Counted from the stretch's first letter, positions 25,545-34,718 are shown. The stretch: 64,000 nucleotides of DNA from Bacillus sp. FJAT-27916 (GCF_001183965.1 NZ_LFZV01000001.1:1408438-1472437); one strand, 5' to 3'. Notes: generated by a model from the sequence alone, not told the origin. Numbers and translations: made by a program.

Positions 25545-26693
25545 ATGAAGATCAATAAGTTTGTCATGCCAGAGGTGATTTTCGGGTCTGGAGCGGTCCA
25601 TCAAGTCGGAGAAAGCTGTTCGAGACTCGGAGCTAGAAGAGTCCTTATCGTGAGTGATCAAGGGGTACTGCATGCAGGCTGGCTCGAGATTGTGTTGGAT
25701 AGCTGCCAAAAGGCTGGGCTGACCTCTTCGGTTTTCTTCGATTTAACGACGAATCCTAAGGACTATGAAGTGGAGGCAGGCCGAAAAGTCTATGTCGATC
25801 ATGAGTGTGATGCGGTGATTGGGGTTGGGGGAGGAAGTGCGATTGATACAGCGAAGGCAATTGCCATCCTGGTTACGAATGGGGGACATATCCATGATTA
25901 TGAAGGGGTGGACAAAATCAAGGAGCCGCTTCCTCCCTTAGTCATGATTTCTACCACTGCCGGCTCAGGCTCTGAGGTTTCCCAGTTTTCCGTGATAGTG
26001 GATTCAGAGCGGAAGAAGAAAATGACGATTGTCTCTAAGTCCCTTGTACCGGATATCGCCATCATCGACCCCCATACACTCACGACGAAAAGCCCGCAAT
26101 TGACTGCATCAACCGGCTTGGATGTCCTGACACATGCGATAGAAGCGTATGTCAGCATTGCGGCAACACCTCTGACAGATGTGCAAGCAAAGAATGCGAT
26201 TTACCTAACAGCAAATTACTTACGGCCCTCCGTTGCATCGACCATGAATGAAGAGGCAAAAGCTCAAATGGCGATGGCGAGTCTTCAAGCGGGACTAGCC
26301 TTCTCAAATGCGATATTAGGTGCCGTGCATGCGATGTCACATGCGATAGGCGGTCGCTTCCCGCTCTTACATGGCGAGGTGAATGCCGCCTTGCTTCCTC
26401 ATGTGATGGAATTTAATTTTCTTGCTGTTCCGCAAAAGTATAAAGAAATAGCGGAAATCTGCGGCATCTCTACGGATACGCTGACACAGATTGAAGCTGG
26501 CGGAAAGGCGATTGAGTTTGTCAAGAAACTGTCTCTTGATATCGGTGCACCGCAGAGATTATCTGATATGGGATGGAATGGGGACATGATAGAGGAAATG
26601 AGCCAGATTGCGATAGAGGATGCCTGTATGATCACCAATCCGCGGGATATTACGTTGGATGATGTGAAAAGATTGTTTCAGCAGGCTTTATAG
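25545..26693 (+). CDS. Iron-containing alcohol dehydrogenase
   Basis: A 382-residue group III alcohol dehydrogenase. It has the NAD-binding GVGGGSAIDTAKAIA (about 93-107), STTAGSGSEVSQFSVI (about 138-153), and the metal ligands in LDVLTHAIEAYVS and HAMSHAIGGRFPLLHGEVNA. It oxidises or reduces a primary alcohol, diol or lactaldehyde-like substrate. AAAGGAGG precedes the ATG. It is followed at 12 bp by a histidine kinase and then a response regulator, so the three genes form an operon and the two-component pair probably controls this dehydrogenase. Confidence 0.93.
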   Translation: MKINKFVMPEVIFGSGAVHQVGESCSRLGARRVLIVSDQGVLHAGWLEIVLDSCQKAGLTSSVFFDLTTNPKDYEVEAGRKVYVDHECDAVIGVGGGSAIDTAKAIAILVTNGGHIHDYEGVDKIKEPLPPLVMISTTAGSGSEVSQFSVIVDSERKKKMTIVSKSLVPDIAIIDPHTLTTKSPQLTASTGLDVLTHAIEAYVSIAATPLTDVQAKNAIYLTANYLRPSVASTMNEEAKAQMAMASLQAGLAFSNAILGAVHAMSHAIGGRFPLLHGEVNAALLPHVMEFNFLAVPQKYKEIAEICGISTDTLTQIEAGGKAIEFVKKLSLDIGAPQRLSDMGWNGDMIEEMSQIAIEDACMITNPRDITLDDVKRLFQQAL

Positions 26694-26705
26694 GGAGTGA
26701 TTTTT

Positions 26706-28373
26706 GTGTATGAAAGGCAGATGATGATTGAACGATTAACAGGGGTTCAATCATCCAAGCGAAGCTATTATACGGAGCTGAAGAATACAGTAGCCGAATT
26801 GCAAAAGAAAAACATGCAGCTTGAAATCATCCATGAGGTCATGAAGAACCTCAATGTAGAAATGTCGATGGATGACATGCTAAGAAACATCATGGATAAA
26901 CTGATTACCATCTTTCCTTTTGATCGTATTAGTCTCTCGATTCGGAAAGGAAATGAGCTTATTCTATCAAATGTATACCCGAAGAAATTAGGCTATCTTC
27001 CTCGGAATGTGACCTTGGAGAAGGAGAATTCGGTATATTGGACGGTTATACAAAACAAAAACATGCTCTTTCACACAATCCCCTTTGAAAAAGAGGAGGG
27101 TGAATTTATTGAGAATCAAATCTTCCGGGTGAATGGTATTCAAAGTGCGCTTCTCTTTCCTCTTCATAGTAAAGGAAAGGTAACGGGGATTGTGAGTATC
27201 GGCAGTTTTGGAATCCTGAGCTATGATGAAGCAGATGTGGCGTTCCTGCAGCAATTAGCCGATCAGTTTGCGGTTTGTTTGGAGAATGTCCGTTTATATA
27301 ATGAAGTCCTTACCACCCAGAAGGAATGGGAGGATACATTCCGAGCCGTCATTGACATGATTTTTGTTGTGGATTTACAAGGGGGAATCATGAAGGTAAA
27401 TGAACAAGCCGCTCGTTTCTTCCGCCCTCGAAATCCTCCATTGGTCGGGGAGAATATCCATGATCTCTTCCTTCAAGAAAAAGAGATCTCCGAGCTTTTG
27501 CATGAAAGCTATCAATCTCAAGTGGCTTGCTTTCGGGAGATCCGTTTAGCAGACAACCGGATTGTTGAAACGTTTTCAAATCCGGTTTTTAATGAGGAGC
27601 AGCAAATGTATGGATTCATTCTTTACATGAAAGACATATCGGAGAAAAAAAGAATTGAATCCCAGCTGATTCATTCGGGAAAGCTTGCAGCCATTGGAGA
27701 ACTAGCGGCAGGTGTTGCCCATGAGCTTAATAATCCTTTAACAGCCATTCTTGGAAATTCACAGCTCCTTGAGAGGGATGACAGAATAGACCCGGTATCC
27801 CGCAGTTTGTTGAATGGAATCACGAATAGCGGAAGAAGATGCAAGAATATCGTTCAAAATCTCCTTACCTTCTCCAGACAGGATGAATACCTCTTTGAAG
27901 CATGCTCCTTAAATGAGGCGGTTGAACAGGTTATGAGTCTAGTTGGTTATCAAATTCACATGCAGGAAATCAACATGAATGTACAATTGGATTACACATT
28001 GCCTAAGATCAATGGCAGTGTGCAGCAATTGAGCCAAATTGTTCTCAATCTCGTCTTGAACGCAAAGGATGCACTTGAGGGCATGTCTTCAGATAAGAGG
28101 GAAATCATGATTGTCACGGGTCAGGAGGGAGACTTCGTGTATTTATCTGTTTCAGATTCCGGGGAAGGGATACGCAAGGACCATCAATCAGAAGTCTTTC
28201 ATCCTTTCTTTACGACCAAGCCGGCCGGCCAAGGAACAGGCCTCGGTTTATCGGTTAGTCTAGGGATTGCCCAGGCACACGGGGGTTTTATTGAGATGAC
28301 GAGTGAGCCAGGCATGGGAAGCCGATTTACGTTGAAGCTCCCGAAGATAGAATCAGAAGGGGGAGAGCCATGA
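26706..28373 (+). CDS. Soluble sensor histidine kinase (GAF-PAS-HisKA-HATPase)
   Basis: A 555-residue protein with no membrane segment. Order: N-terminal coiled region; GAF domain (about 45-195); PAS domain (about 205-315, DTFRAVIDMIFVVDLQGG); HisKA with phospho-acceptor His in GELAAGVAHELNNPLTAILG (about 345); and HATPase with N-box NLVLNAKDAL, DSGEGI and GQGTGLGLSV. Being soluble, it should sense a cytoplasmic signal. GTG at 26706 is 8 bases after GGGAG; an in-frame GTG at 26697 overlaps the Shine-Dalgarno. It overlaps the response regulator gene by 4 bp. Confidence 0.9.
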   Translation: MYERQMMIERLTGVQSSKRSYYTELKNTVAELQKKNMQLEIIHEVMKNLNVEMSMDDMLRNIMDKLITIFPFDRISLSIRKGNELILSNVYPKKLGYLPRNVTLEKENSVYWTVIQNKNMLFHTIPFEKEEGEFIENQIFRVNGIQSALLFPLHSKGKVTGIVSIGSFGILSYDEADVAFLQQLADQFAVCLENVRLYNEVLTTQKEWEDTFRAVIDMIFVVDLQGGIMKVNEQAARFFRPRNPPLVGENIHDLFLQEKEISELLHESYQSQVACFREIRLADNRIVETFSNPVFNEEQQMYGFILYMKDISEKKRIESQLIHSGKLAAIGELAAGVAHELNNPLTAILGNSQLLERDDRIDPVSRSLLNGITNSGRRCKNIVQNLLTFSRQDEYLFEACSLNEAVEQVMSLVGYQIHMQEINMNVQLDYTLPKINGSVQQLSQIVLNLVLNAKDALEGMSSDKREIMIVTGQEGDFVYLSVSDSGEGIRKDHQSEVFHPFFTTKPAGQGTGLGLSVSLGIAQAHGGFIEMTSEPGMGSRFTLKLPKIESEGGEP

Positions 28374-29800
28374 AAGACATTTTGATTATTGATGATGAGC
28401 CGGAAATCAGGCATTTCCTCTCTTATCTGCTGACTCAGAAAGGGTATCATGTCACGCTTTGTAAGAGCGGGCGTGATTTTTATCAGATGCTGCCGGAATT
28501 ATCGGTCGATTTAGCGATGATTGATGTTAAGCTGCCAGATGCGAGCGGTTTGGATCTTTTGAAACAGCTGAAACAAGCATTTCCTGCCTGTAAGACGATT
28601 ATCATGACAGGCTACAGCACGGTAAAAACAGCCATAGAGGCCATAAAGCTTGGAGCCAATGATTATATGGAAAAGCCCTTTGATCAGATCGAGGAAGTGG
28701 AAGCCTTAATAGAGCATTTGCTGGATTACCCTGAAGCGCCAGGCGATGCGGATATTCAGCATTTAGTCGGTAAATTGGGATTGATCATTGGAGAAAGTGA
28801 AGATATGCGGCATTTGCTTACTCTCGCTTATAAGATTGCCCGAAAGAATATCAATGTACTAATAGAAGGGGAAACCGGCAGCGGGAAAGATCTTCTCGCT
28901 CAGTTCATACATCAGGCAAGCCGTCGTGCGGATTCCCCCTTTATTGCTGTCAATTGCGGCGCTCTATCCGAATCTCTGTTAGAGAGTGAATTGTTTGGCC
29001 ATGAAAAAGGAGCATTTACAGGAGCGGTTAAGAGCCGTAAAGGGGTGTTTGAAATTGCCCATAATGGATCGTTGTTTCTCGATGAAATTGCGGAGGCTTC
29101 TTCAGCTACGCAAGTGAAGCTATTGCGAACCATTGAAACAGGGGAGTTTAGAAGAATTGGGGATGAAGAACTCCGACGGACAAATACCCGGATCATTGCG
29201 GCCTCACATGTGAATCTTTCGAGGGCTGTCGAAGAAAATCGTTTTAGGGAGGATTTGCTTTACCGGCTGGAGGTGGTGAAGCTGACAATTCCTCCTTTAC
29301 GGAATAGGAGAGAGGACATCCCCCTTCTGGTGAAGCACTTCTTGAATGTTCATCAATCCTCCCTTATCTTTTCGGATGAAGCGATGAAGATCCTGATGGA
29401 TTATTCATGGCCAGGCAATATTCGGGAATTATCGAATGTGGTAAAGCGGGCAATCACGTTTGCTGAAGGAGAGGTTTCATTGATGACCCCGTCCTATTTG
29501 CCGGAGAAAATGAACAATTCTCCTATTCTCTTGGAGAATCAGCAGCTGGATCAGATAAAGGGTTCTCCCTTGGAATCGTATATTGACAACTGGAAGAAGG
29601 GGATCGTGCAGTTATGGGAAAGTGAGAATGAAACGGCCCTGGACGAAGTGCTTCTGCGTGTGAAAGAGCTTGAAGTGGAGGTAGGCAGGGCATTCGTCAC
29701 GAAGGCCATGAAAGAAACAATGGGCAATCGAAAAGCAGCCGCTGAGAGGATGAAGATATCGACTCGCCAGCTGCGGTATTTATTAAGTGAAAAAAGCTAG
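28370..29800 (+). CDS. NtrC-family sigma-54-dependent response regulator
   Basis: A 476-residue regulator. Receiver domain with DDEPE and the phospho-acceptor in LAMIDVKLPDASG (about 45-57), K in YMEKPFD. AAA+ domain with Walker A GETGSGKDLL (about 166-175), the sigma-54 contact loop GAFTGA (about 213-218), Walker B LFLDEIAE and the R-finger region. The C-terminus is a Fis-type helix-turn-helix (NRKAAAERMKISTRQLRYLL). It activates sigma-54 promoters after phosphorylation by the adjacent kinase. No matching -24/-12 promoter is visible in this operon's own upstream region. Confidence 0.93.
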   Translation: MKDILIIDDEPEIRHFLSYLLTQKGYHVTLCKSGRDFYQMLPELSVDLAMIDVKLPDASGLDLLKQLKQAFPACKTIIMTGYSTVKTAIEAIKLGANDYMEKPFDQIEEVEALIEHLLDYPEAPGDADIQHLVGKLGLIIGESEDMRHLLTLAYKIARKNINVLIEGETGSGKDLLAQFIHQASRRADSPFIAVNCGALSESLLESELFGHEKGAFTGAVKSRKGVFEIAHNGSLFLDEIAEASSATQVKLLRTIETGEFRRIGDEELRRTNTRIIAASHVNLSRAVEENRFREDLLYRLEVVKLTIPPLRNRREDIPLLVKHFLNVHQSSLIFSDEAMKILMDYSWPGNIRELSNVVKRAITFAEGEVSLMTPSYLPEKMNNSPILLENQQLDQIKGSPLESYIDNWKKGIVQLWESENETALDEVLLRVKELEVEVGRAFVTKAMKETMGNRKAAAERMKISTRQLRYLLSEKS

Positions 29801-29829
29801 GGTGCCGGTTTATGACCGTACCCTAGCTT
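29790..29829. terminator. Terminator between convergent genes
   Basis: AAGCTAGGGTGCCGGT pairs with ACCGTACCCTAGCTT with one bulged position. Six Ts follow on the minus strand, so it mainly serves the zinc alcohol dehydrogenase; it also overlaps the response regulator stop codon. Confidence 0.88.
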
Positions 29830-29844
29830 AAGTCAATCATTTGT

Positions 29845-30855
29845 TCACATCTTTAGGACGATCCGGCCGTTGATTTGTCCTTTTTCCATCTTATCGAATA
29901 CCTCGTTCACGGAATCGAGTGGAGTAGATTCAATGATGGTTTTCACTTTTCCTTGTGCAGCGAATTCAAGTGCTTCCTGCATATCCTTTCGAGTCCCTAC
30001 AATGGACCCTCTGACGGTCACGCCATTTAACACTGTGTCAAAGATCGGGATTGGAAGGTCATCATGTGGAAGACCTACCACCACCAATGTTCCGCCGCGC
30101 TTCACGGATTGATAAGCTTGTTCAAAGGCTGTCTTTGTGACGGCTACACTGATAGCAGCCTGGACTCCGCCAACCTGCTCCTGAATGGCTTGAGCTGGAT
30201 CGACGCTTTTGCCATTGATTGTGATATCTGCCCCTAGATTCTTCGCGAGGTCAAGCTTCTCATCTGCTATATCGACCGCGACGACATTGAAGCCCATCGC
30301 TTTCGCATATTGCAGGGCAACATGACCCAATCCCCCGATACCGTAAATCGCCACCCAGTCGCCAGGCTTCGCTTCTGAAACCTTTAAGGCTTTATAGGTG
30401 GTTACACCTGCGCAAAGAATGGGAGCAATCTCAACAGGGTCGACATTATCAGGAATTTTGGCTACATAGGCTGCTGGTGCCTTGCAATATTCAGCATAAC
30501 CTCCATCAACAGAATAGCCTCCATTCAATTGATCAGGACATAATGTCTCCCGGCCTGTTAAACAATATTCACATTCTCCGCAGGCAGAATAGAGCCATGG
30601 AATGCCAACGCGATCACCAATCTTAACATTTGTAACCCCGTCAGCTACTTCTTCAACGATTCCTACCCCTTCATGTCCAGGAATGAGGGGAAGCTTCGGT
30701 TTAACCGGCCAATCCCCATGGGCTGCATGCAAATCAGTATGACAGACTCCACAGGCTTCAATCTTAACTAATACCTCGCCAAACTCAAGTGTTGGCTTCG
30801 GGACTTCTTTAATTTCCAGGGTATTCTTGAATTCATTCACAACAGCTGCTTTCAT
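29845..30855 (-). CDS. Zinc-dependent alcohol dehydrogenase (AdhA/AdhP type)
   Basis: A 336-residue medium-chain dehydrogenase. Catalytic zinc ligands: [10 protein letters not shown] (Cys and His, about 36-46), GHEGVG (about 59) and the later CAGVTTYK Cys (about 145). Structural zinc ligands: [15 protein letters not shown] (about 90-104). NAD site: [17 protein letters not shown] (about 170-186). It interconverts ethanol-like alcohols and aldehydes. MKAAVV at 30855 is the family start; a TTG at 30861 lies closer to AGGAGG, leaving a small doubt. It is divergent from the CstR operon. Confidence 0.93.
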   Translation of the reverse strand: MKAAVVNEFKNTLEIKEVPKPTLEFGEVLVKIEACGVCHTDLHAAHGDWPVKPKLPLIPGHEGVGIVEEVADGVTNVKIGDRVGIPWLYSACGECEYCLTGRETLCPDQLNGGYSVDGGYAEYCKAPAAYVAKIPDNVDPVEIAPILCAGVTTYKALKVSEAKPGDWVAIYGIGGLGHVALQYAKAMGFNVVAVDIADEKLDLAKNLGADITINGKSVDPAQAIQEQVGGVQAAISVAVTKTAFEQAYQSVKRGGTLVVVGLPHDDLPIPIFDTVLNGVTVRGSIVGTRKDMQEALEFAAQGKVKTIIESTPLDSVNEVFDKMEKGQINGRIVLKM

Positions 30856-31047
30856 GAGCAATCAATCCTCCTAGAATAAATGGTTTCAATCTATACAGTT
30901 GCAAGATTCATGCCAAGCAGTAAAAGCCCGTCAATATCAATCTTTTCAGTCATGGATATCCAAGTGTGGTCAAATATTCGTCCAATTACGCCAAATTTTT
31001 GGCAGGTGGGACAATTTTTCGGCAGAAATAAAAAAGGAGCATTCCGG

Positions 31048-31076
31048 TTGACCTATTACCCATAGGGGTATATGAT
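31048..31076 (+). promoter_or_regulatory. Promoter with CstR-type operator 1 in the spacer
   Basis: TTGACC (31048-31053), 17 bases and TATGAT (31071-31076) form a sigma-A promoter. The spacer holds TACCCATAGGGGTA (31057-31070), an inverted repeat of the kind bound by CsoR/CstR proteins. Repressor binding would cover both boxes. Confidence 0.85.
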
Positions 31077-31112
31077 AGTCCTATCAAACAAAACGGAAGG
31101 GGGACGACAACC

Positions 31113-31373
31113 ATGAACTATGATGATAAAGTGAAGAATCGCTTGAGCAGGATGGAAGGCCAGCTTCGCGGAATTCATCGCATGATGGAAGAGGAAAAAG
31201 ATTGCCAAGATGTGATTACACAGCTGTCAGCCGTCCGTTCTGGAATCGAGCGTACAATCGGTCTCATTGTCAGTGAGAACCTGGTGGAATGTGTAAGGGC
31301 AGCCGATGGCAATGAGGATCAGGTAAATGAGTCAATTGCTGAAGCAGTGAAATTATTAGTGAAGAGCAGATAG
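31113..31373 (+). CDS. CstR-type persulfide-sensing repressor (YrkD-like)
   Basis: An 86-residue all-helical protein of the CsoR/RcnR/CstR family. Only two cysteines are present, Cys31 (EEKDCQDV) and Cys60 (ENLVECVR), exactly the pair that forms the di/trisulfide link in Staphylococcus aureus CstR. The His of the copper-binding Cys-His-Cys set of CsoR is lacking. It should repress the downstream sulfur genes until hydropersulfides modify it. It matches B. subtilis YrkD in position and size. Four copies of its likely operator occur in this locus. Confidence 0.9.
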   Translation: MNYDDKVKNRLSRMEGQLRGIHRMMEEEKDCQDVITQLSAVRSGIERTIGLIVSENLVECVRAADGNEDQVNESIAEAVKLLVKSR

Positions 31374-31405
31374 ATTGACTCCCTATATTTTTTTGGTTAG
31401 TATTG

Positions 31406-31419
31406 TACCCATAGGGGTA
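31406..31419 (+). promoter_or_regulatory. CstR-type operator 2
   Basis: TACCCATAGGGGTA is identical to operator 1 over 14 bases. It lies 30 bases before the DsrE-family gene and overlaps a TATAAG/TATAAA -10 region; the -35 box is not clear. Confidence 0.8.
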
Positions 31420-31448
31420 TAAGTATAAAGCAATTTCAAGGAGGAAAT

Positions 31449-31925
31449 ATGGAACAGAAATCAACCAATATCATTTTATTCAGTGGAGATTATGACAAGG
31501 CGATGGCCGCCTACATTATTGCGAACGGAGCGGCAGCTTACGATCATAAGGTAACAATCTTCCACACATTCTGGGGAATTAATGCTCTTCGAAAGCAGCA
31601 CCCAGTCGATGTGAAGAAAGGCTTCCTTGAGAAAATGTTCGGCAAAATGATGCCGCGCGGTGCAGAAAAGCTTGCCTTATCAAATATGAATATGGCTGGT
31701 ATGGGTCCGAAAATGATCAAGCATGTCATGAAGAAGCATAATGCACTTACATTGACTGAGTTGATCGAGATGGCACAGGAGCAAGAAATCAACCTAGTCT
31801 CTTGTACGATGACAATGGATCTATTGGGACTTGATAAGGAAGAGTTATTGGACGGCGTTCAATATGCAGGAGTTGCTGCTTATTTAGCGGATGCTGAGAA
31901 TGGCGCAGTAAACTTGTTCATCTAA
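31449..31925 (+). CDS. yrkE: DsrE/DsrF-like sulfur-relay protein (YrkE-like)
   Basis: A 158-residue cytoplasmic protein of the DsrE/F/peroxiredoxin-like family. The N-terminal strand-loop is IILFSGDYDKAMAAYIIANG and the candidate sulfur-carrying Cys is in LVSCTMTMDLLGL (about 118). Family members hand persulfide sulfur between sulfurtransferases and TusA-type carriers. It has the size and place of B. subtilis YrkE, right after the CstR gene. AAGGAGG is upstream. Confidence 0.87.
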   Translation: MEQKSTNIILFSGDYDKAMAAYIIANGAAAYDHKVTIFHTFWGINALRKQHPVDVKKGFLEKMFGKMMPRGAEKLALSNMNMAGMGPKMIKHVMKKHNALTLTELIEMAQEQEINLVSCTMTMDLLGLDKEELLDGVQYAGVAAYLADAENGAVNLFI

Positions 31926-31935
31926 GGAGGAGCTT

Positions 31936-32283
31936 ATGGAGTGGATTGTTTTAGCGGCAGCGCTTGTTCTCTTTTATCTCCTCAAGATGCGAGGGGCAAA
32001 AGGGGTCAGCAATATTACGGCCGCAGAGCTTGAGAACCGGTTGAATGATCGGAATGCATTCTTCCTCGATGTGCGAACGAACGGCGAATTTAAGGGCCGG
32101 CACATCCGCGGATTCAAGAATATCCCGCTTGGCAGCGACTTCTCGAAGCTTCCGCATGACAAGGAGATTATCGTCATATGCCAGAGCGGCATGAGAAGCC
32201 AGACGGCTTGTAAGCAATTAAAGAAATTAGGCTATGCCAATGTGACAAATGTACGCGGCGGCATGAATAGTTGGAGAGGATGA
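31936..32283 (+). CDS. Membrane-anchored single-domain rhodanese
   Basis: A 115-residue sulfurtransferase: a short hydrophobic N-terminus (WIVLAAALVLFYLL) likely anchors a rhodanese domain whose active-site loop is CQSGMRS (Cys about 84). Conserved FLDVRTNGEF and NVRGGMNSW are present. It transfers sulfane sulfur near the inner membrane face, perhaps from exported or imported thiosulfate. Its stop overlaps the upstream region of the next gene. Confidence 0.88.
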   Translation: MEWIVLAAALVLFYLLKMRGAKGVSNITAAELENRLNDRNAFFLDVRTNGEFKGRHIRGFKNIPLGSDFSKLPHDKEIIVICQSGMRSQTACKQLKKLGYANVTNVRGGMNSWRG

Positions 32284-32288
32284 TTCAT

Positions 32289-32585
32289 ATGACAGCTATG
32301 TCAGCGAAAGAAGTACAGCAAAAACTAGAAGCAGGGGAAACCCTTCATATTATAGATGTACGCGAACCGTTTGAAGTGGAAGAGGGCCATATTAAAGGGA
32401 TCACTCATATTCCGCTTGGTGAATTAGAGGAGCGGATTGGCGAACTTGATAAGAATAAAGAGTATATCATGGTGTGCCGTTCAGGAGCACGCAGCAGCAA
32501 GGCGACTGCCTACCTGGAAGCAATGGGCTATCAAGCCATTAATATGAATGGCGGCATGATGGCATGGGAAGGCGAAATCGCCTAA
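32289..32585 (+). CDS. Single-domain rhodanese
   Basis: A 98-residue cytoplasmic rhodanese: IIDVREPFEVEEGHI, active-site CRSGARS (Cys about 66), MNGGMMAWEGE at the end. The ATG at 32289 follows GGAGAGG by 9 bases; an earlier in-frame ATG at 32280 overlaps it. It sits between the membrane rhodanese and the TusA-rhodanese fusion, where B. subtilis has fewer genes. Confidence 0.88.
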   Translation: MTAMSAKEVQQKLEAGETLHIIDVREPFEVEEGHIKGITHIPLGELEERIGELDKNKEYIMVCRSGARSSKATAYLEAMGYQAINMNGGMMAWEGEIA

Positions 32586-32601
32586 AAAATTTTCAATAAA
32601 A

Positions 32602-32619
32602 TATACCCTATGGTGTATA
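32602..32619 (+). promoter_or_regulatory. CstR-type operator 3 (diverged)
   Basis: TATACCCTATGGTGTATA keeps the TACCC...GGTGTA dyad with one change from operators 1 and 2. It directly precedes AGGAGG of the TusA-rhodanese gene. Confidence 0.65.
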
Positions 32620-32631
32620 GGAGGATTATGA

Positions 32632-33189
32632 ATGGCAATAAAAGCAGACGTTCATCTGGACGCTAAAGGGTTGGCATGTCCGATGCCAATCGTCAGAACG
32701 AAGAAAGCAATCAAAGACCTTGAAGATGGTCAAGTACTTGAGGTTCAAGCAACTGATAAAGGATCAAAGGCCGATTTAGCTGCTTGGGCTGAATCAACCG
32801 GCAATCAATACATCGGCACAAATGAAGAAGGCGGCGTTCTTTACCATTACATCCGTAAATGTGAAGAAGGAGATGCAGTGGAGAAGACGTATGAGCCGAC
32901 TATTTCCAACGAGGAAATCATGAATAAGGATGGTCTTATTCTGGATGTTCGTGAAGAGGCGGAATATGCCTTTGGACATATCGAGAAGGCGAAATCCATT
33001 CCGCTTGGAGACTTGGAGTCACGCCTTAATGAACTAGATCCGAATCAAGAAATCTACGTCATTTGCCGTACAGGCAAACGAAGTGAATTTGCAGCTCAGA
33101 AGCTTGCGGCCAAAGGATTCAGCAAAGTCTATAATGTTCTGCCTGGTATGAAGGATTGGAACGGGCCGGTCGTGAAGGAAACAGAATAA
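32632..33189 (+). CDS. yrkF: TusA-rhodanese fusion (YrkF-like)
   Basis: A 185-residue two-domain protein. The TusA domain (1-77) has the carrier Cys in LDAKGLACPMPIVRTKKA; the rhodanese domain (about 90-180) has ICRTGKRSE (Cys about 146). Both ends of the sulfur relay, carrier and transferase, lie in one chain, as in B. subtilis YrkF. It likely passes sulfane sulfur to downstream acceptors or the persulfide dioxygenase. Confidence 0.9.
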   Translation: MAIKADVHLDAKGLACPMPIVRTKKAIKDLEDGQVLEVQATDKGSKADLAAWAESTGNQYIGTNEEGGVLYHYIRKCEEGDAVEKTYEPTISNEEIMNKDGLILDVREEAEYAFGHIEKAKSIPLGDLESRLNELDPNQEIYVICRTGKRSEFAAQKLAAKGFSKVYNVLPGMKDWNGPVVKETE

Positions 33190-33238
33190 CCGCATTTGTC
33201 AGGAGGGTATCCAAGCCCTCTTTTATAAAAATCTAAAT

Positions 33239-33256
33239 TATACCTATGGGGGTAAT
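33239..33256 (+). promoter_or_regulatory. CstR-type operator 4 overlapping a Shine-Dalgarno
   Basis: TATACCTATGGGGGTAAT keeps the dyad and its GGGGG is also the only ribosome-binding sequence for the gene starting at 33262, so protein binding on DNA and translation signals share bases. A weak hairpin GAGGG/CCCTC with TTTT (33203-33224) precedes it. Confidence 0.65.
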
Positions 33257-33261
33257 TAAAC

Positions 33262-34389
33262 ATGACAGTATCTAAGTGGACAGCGGCAGATGTTGCCCGC
33301 TACGTAATCGAAGACAAGAAATTATTCATCCTGGATGTTCGTAATAAGGACGCATTTGAGGATTGGAAAATAGAAGGACACAAATTTGAATACCTAAATA
33401 TCCCATACTTTGACTTGCTGGACGGAGTAGAGGAAATTCTTCCGCAAATCCCAGAAGATCAAGACGTTCTCGTTGTTTGTGCGAAGGAAGGCTCCTCCAT
33501 CATGGTTGCAGATATGATGGCAGAAGCTGGACGCGACGTTGCTTATCTTGAAGGCGGCATGAAGTCTTGGAGTATGTATCTTGAGCCGGTTAAGGTCGGC
33601 GACTTGAAGGATGGCGGAGAGTTGTATCAATTCGTCCGTCTTGGCAAGGGATGTCTCTCTTACATGGCCATCTCCGGCGGAGAAGCAGCCATCATTGATG
33701 CGGTCCGCTTCGCAGATATCTTCGTTGATTTCGCGAAGGAAAAAGGGGTAGAGATCAAGCATGTATTTGATACACACTTACATGCAGACCATATCTCTGG
33801 TGGACGTCAGATCGCAGAGAAAACAGGGGCAACTTACTACCTGCCTCCAAAGGATGCAGAAGAAGTTGTATTTGCCTACACACCGCTTGAAGACGGTCTA
33901 ACGGTTGACCTAGGTGCAACGAAGATTGAAGTCGGAGCGCTTTACTCTCCAGGACACACAATCGGATCGACATCATTCGTGATTGATTCCAGCTACTTGC
34001 TGACAGGAGATATCCTGTTCATTGATTCCATCGGCAGACCAGACTTAGCCGGTCATGCAGAGGACTGGGTGTCTGACCTTCGTGAAACTTTATATAAACG
34101 CTACCGTGCGCTCGCTGATGATTTGATTGTGCTTCCTGCACACTTCATGATTATTGACGAATTGAACGAAAATGGCTCCGTTGCTAAGCGTTTAGGGGAT
34201 TTATTCGCAGAAAACCATGGCTTGAATATTGAGGATGAGGAAGTATTCCGTAAGACGGTTACAGAAAACCTGCCGCCGCAGCCAAACGCTTATCAGCAAA
34301 TCCGTCAAGTCAATATGGGTAAAATCACCCCTGACAATGACGAGCAAACCGAAATGGAAATCGGCCCGAACCGCTGTGCCGTACGCTAA
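33262..34389 (+). CDS. yrkH: Rhodanese-MBL persulfide dioxygenase-like protein (YrkH/CstB-like)
   Basis: A 375-residue protein. N-terminal rhodanese-like domain (1-110, VVCAKEGSS with Cys about 73), then a metallo-beta-lactamase fold (about 115-340) with the metal motif [11 protein letters not shown] (about 171-181) and SPGHTIGS (about 236). ETHE1/CstB-type enzymes oxidise glutathione or low-thiol persulfides to sulfite. Compared with S. aureus CstB, the rhodanese is at the front. It is the probable endpoint enzyme of the operon. Confidence 0.9.
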   Translation: MTVSKWTAADVARYVIEDKKLFILDVRNKDAFEDWKIEGHKFEYLNIPYFDLLDGVEEILPQIPEDQDVLVVCAKEGSSIMVADMMAEAGRDVAYLEGGMKSWSMYLEPVKVGDLKDGGELYQFVRLGKGCLSYMAISGGEAAIIDAVRFADIFVDFAKEKGVEIKHVFDTHLHADHISGGRQIAEKTGATYYLPPKDAEEVVFAYTPLEDGLTVDLGATKIEVGALYSPGHTIGSTSFVIDSSYLLTGDILFIDSIGRPDLAGHAEDWVSDLRETLYKRYRALADDLIVLPAHFMIIDELNENGSVAKRLGDLFAENHGLNIEDEEVFRKTVTENLPPQPNAYQQIRQVNMGKITPDNDEQTEMEIGPNRCAVR

Positions 34390-34429
34390 TAGAACAAAAC
34401 CATAATTCAACCTAAAAGGAGAATGATTC

Positions 34430-34657
34430 ATGAATATCACAAAAACATTAGATGCAAAAGGCCTGGCATGCCCAATGCCAATCGTAAAGACAAAGAAGAC
34501 AATCGCAACGATTAATTCCGGTGAGGTATTGGAAGTCCTCGTAACAGACAAAGGTGCCTTGAATGATTTCGCAGCCTGGACAGCTTCAGGCGGACATACG
34601 ATTCTTGAACAAAAAGAAGAAGACGGCGTCCTTAAATTTTACATCCAAAAAGCGTAA
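34430..34657 (+). CDS. yrkI: TusA family sulfur carrier (YrkI-like)
   Basis: A 75-residue single-domain TusA protein: LDAKGLACPMPIVKTKKTI with the carrier Cys (about 15), EVLVTDKGALNDFAAW. It is near identical in layout to the TusA half of the fusion 1.8 kb upstream, so one probably arose from the other by duplication. It shuttles sulfur as a persulfide. AAAGGAG upstream. Confidence 0.92.
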   Translation: MNITKTLDAKGLACPMPIVKTKKTIATINSGEVLEVLVTDKGALNDFAAWTASGGHTILEQKEEDGVLKFYIQKA

Positions 34658-34718
34658 AGCTATGGCGGGTTTTCGAACAGCGATGTTCGTAGCCCGCTGT
34701 CTTTCATAAAAAGGAGGA

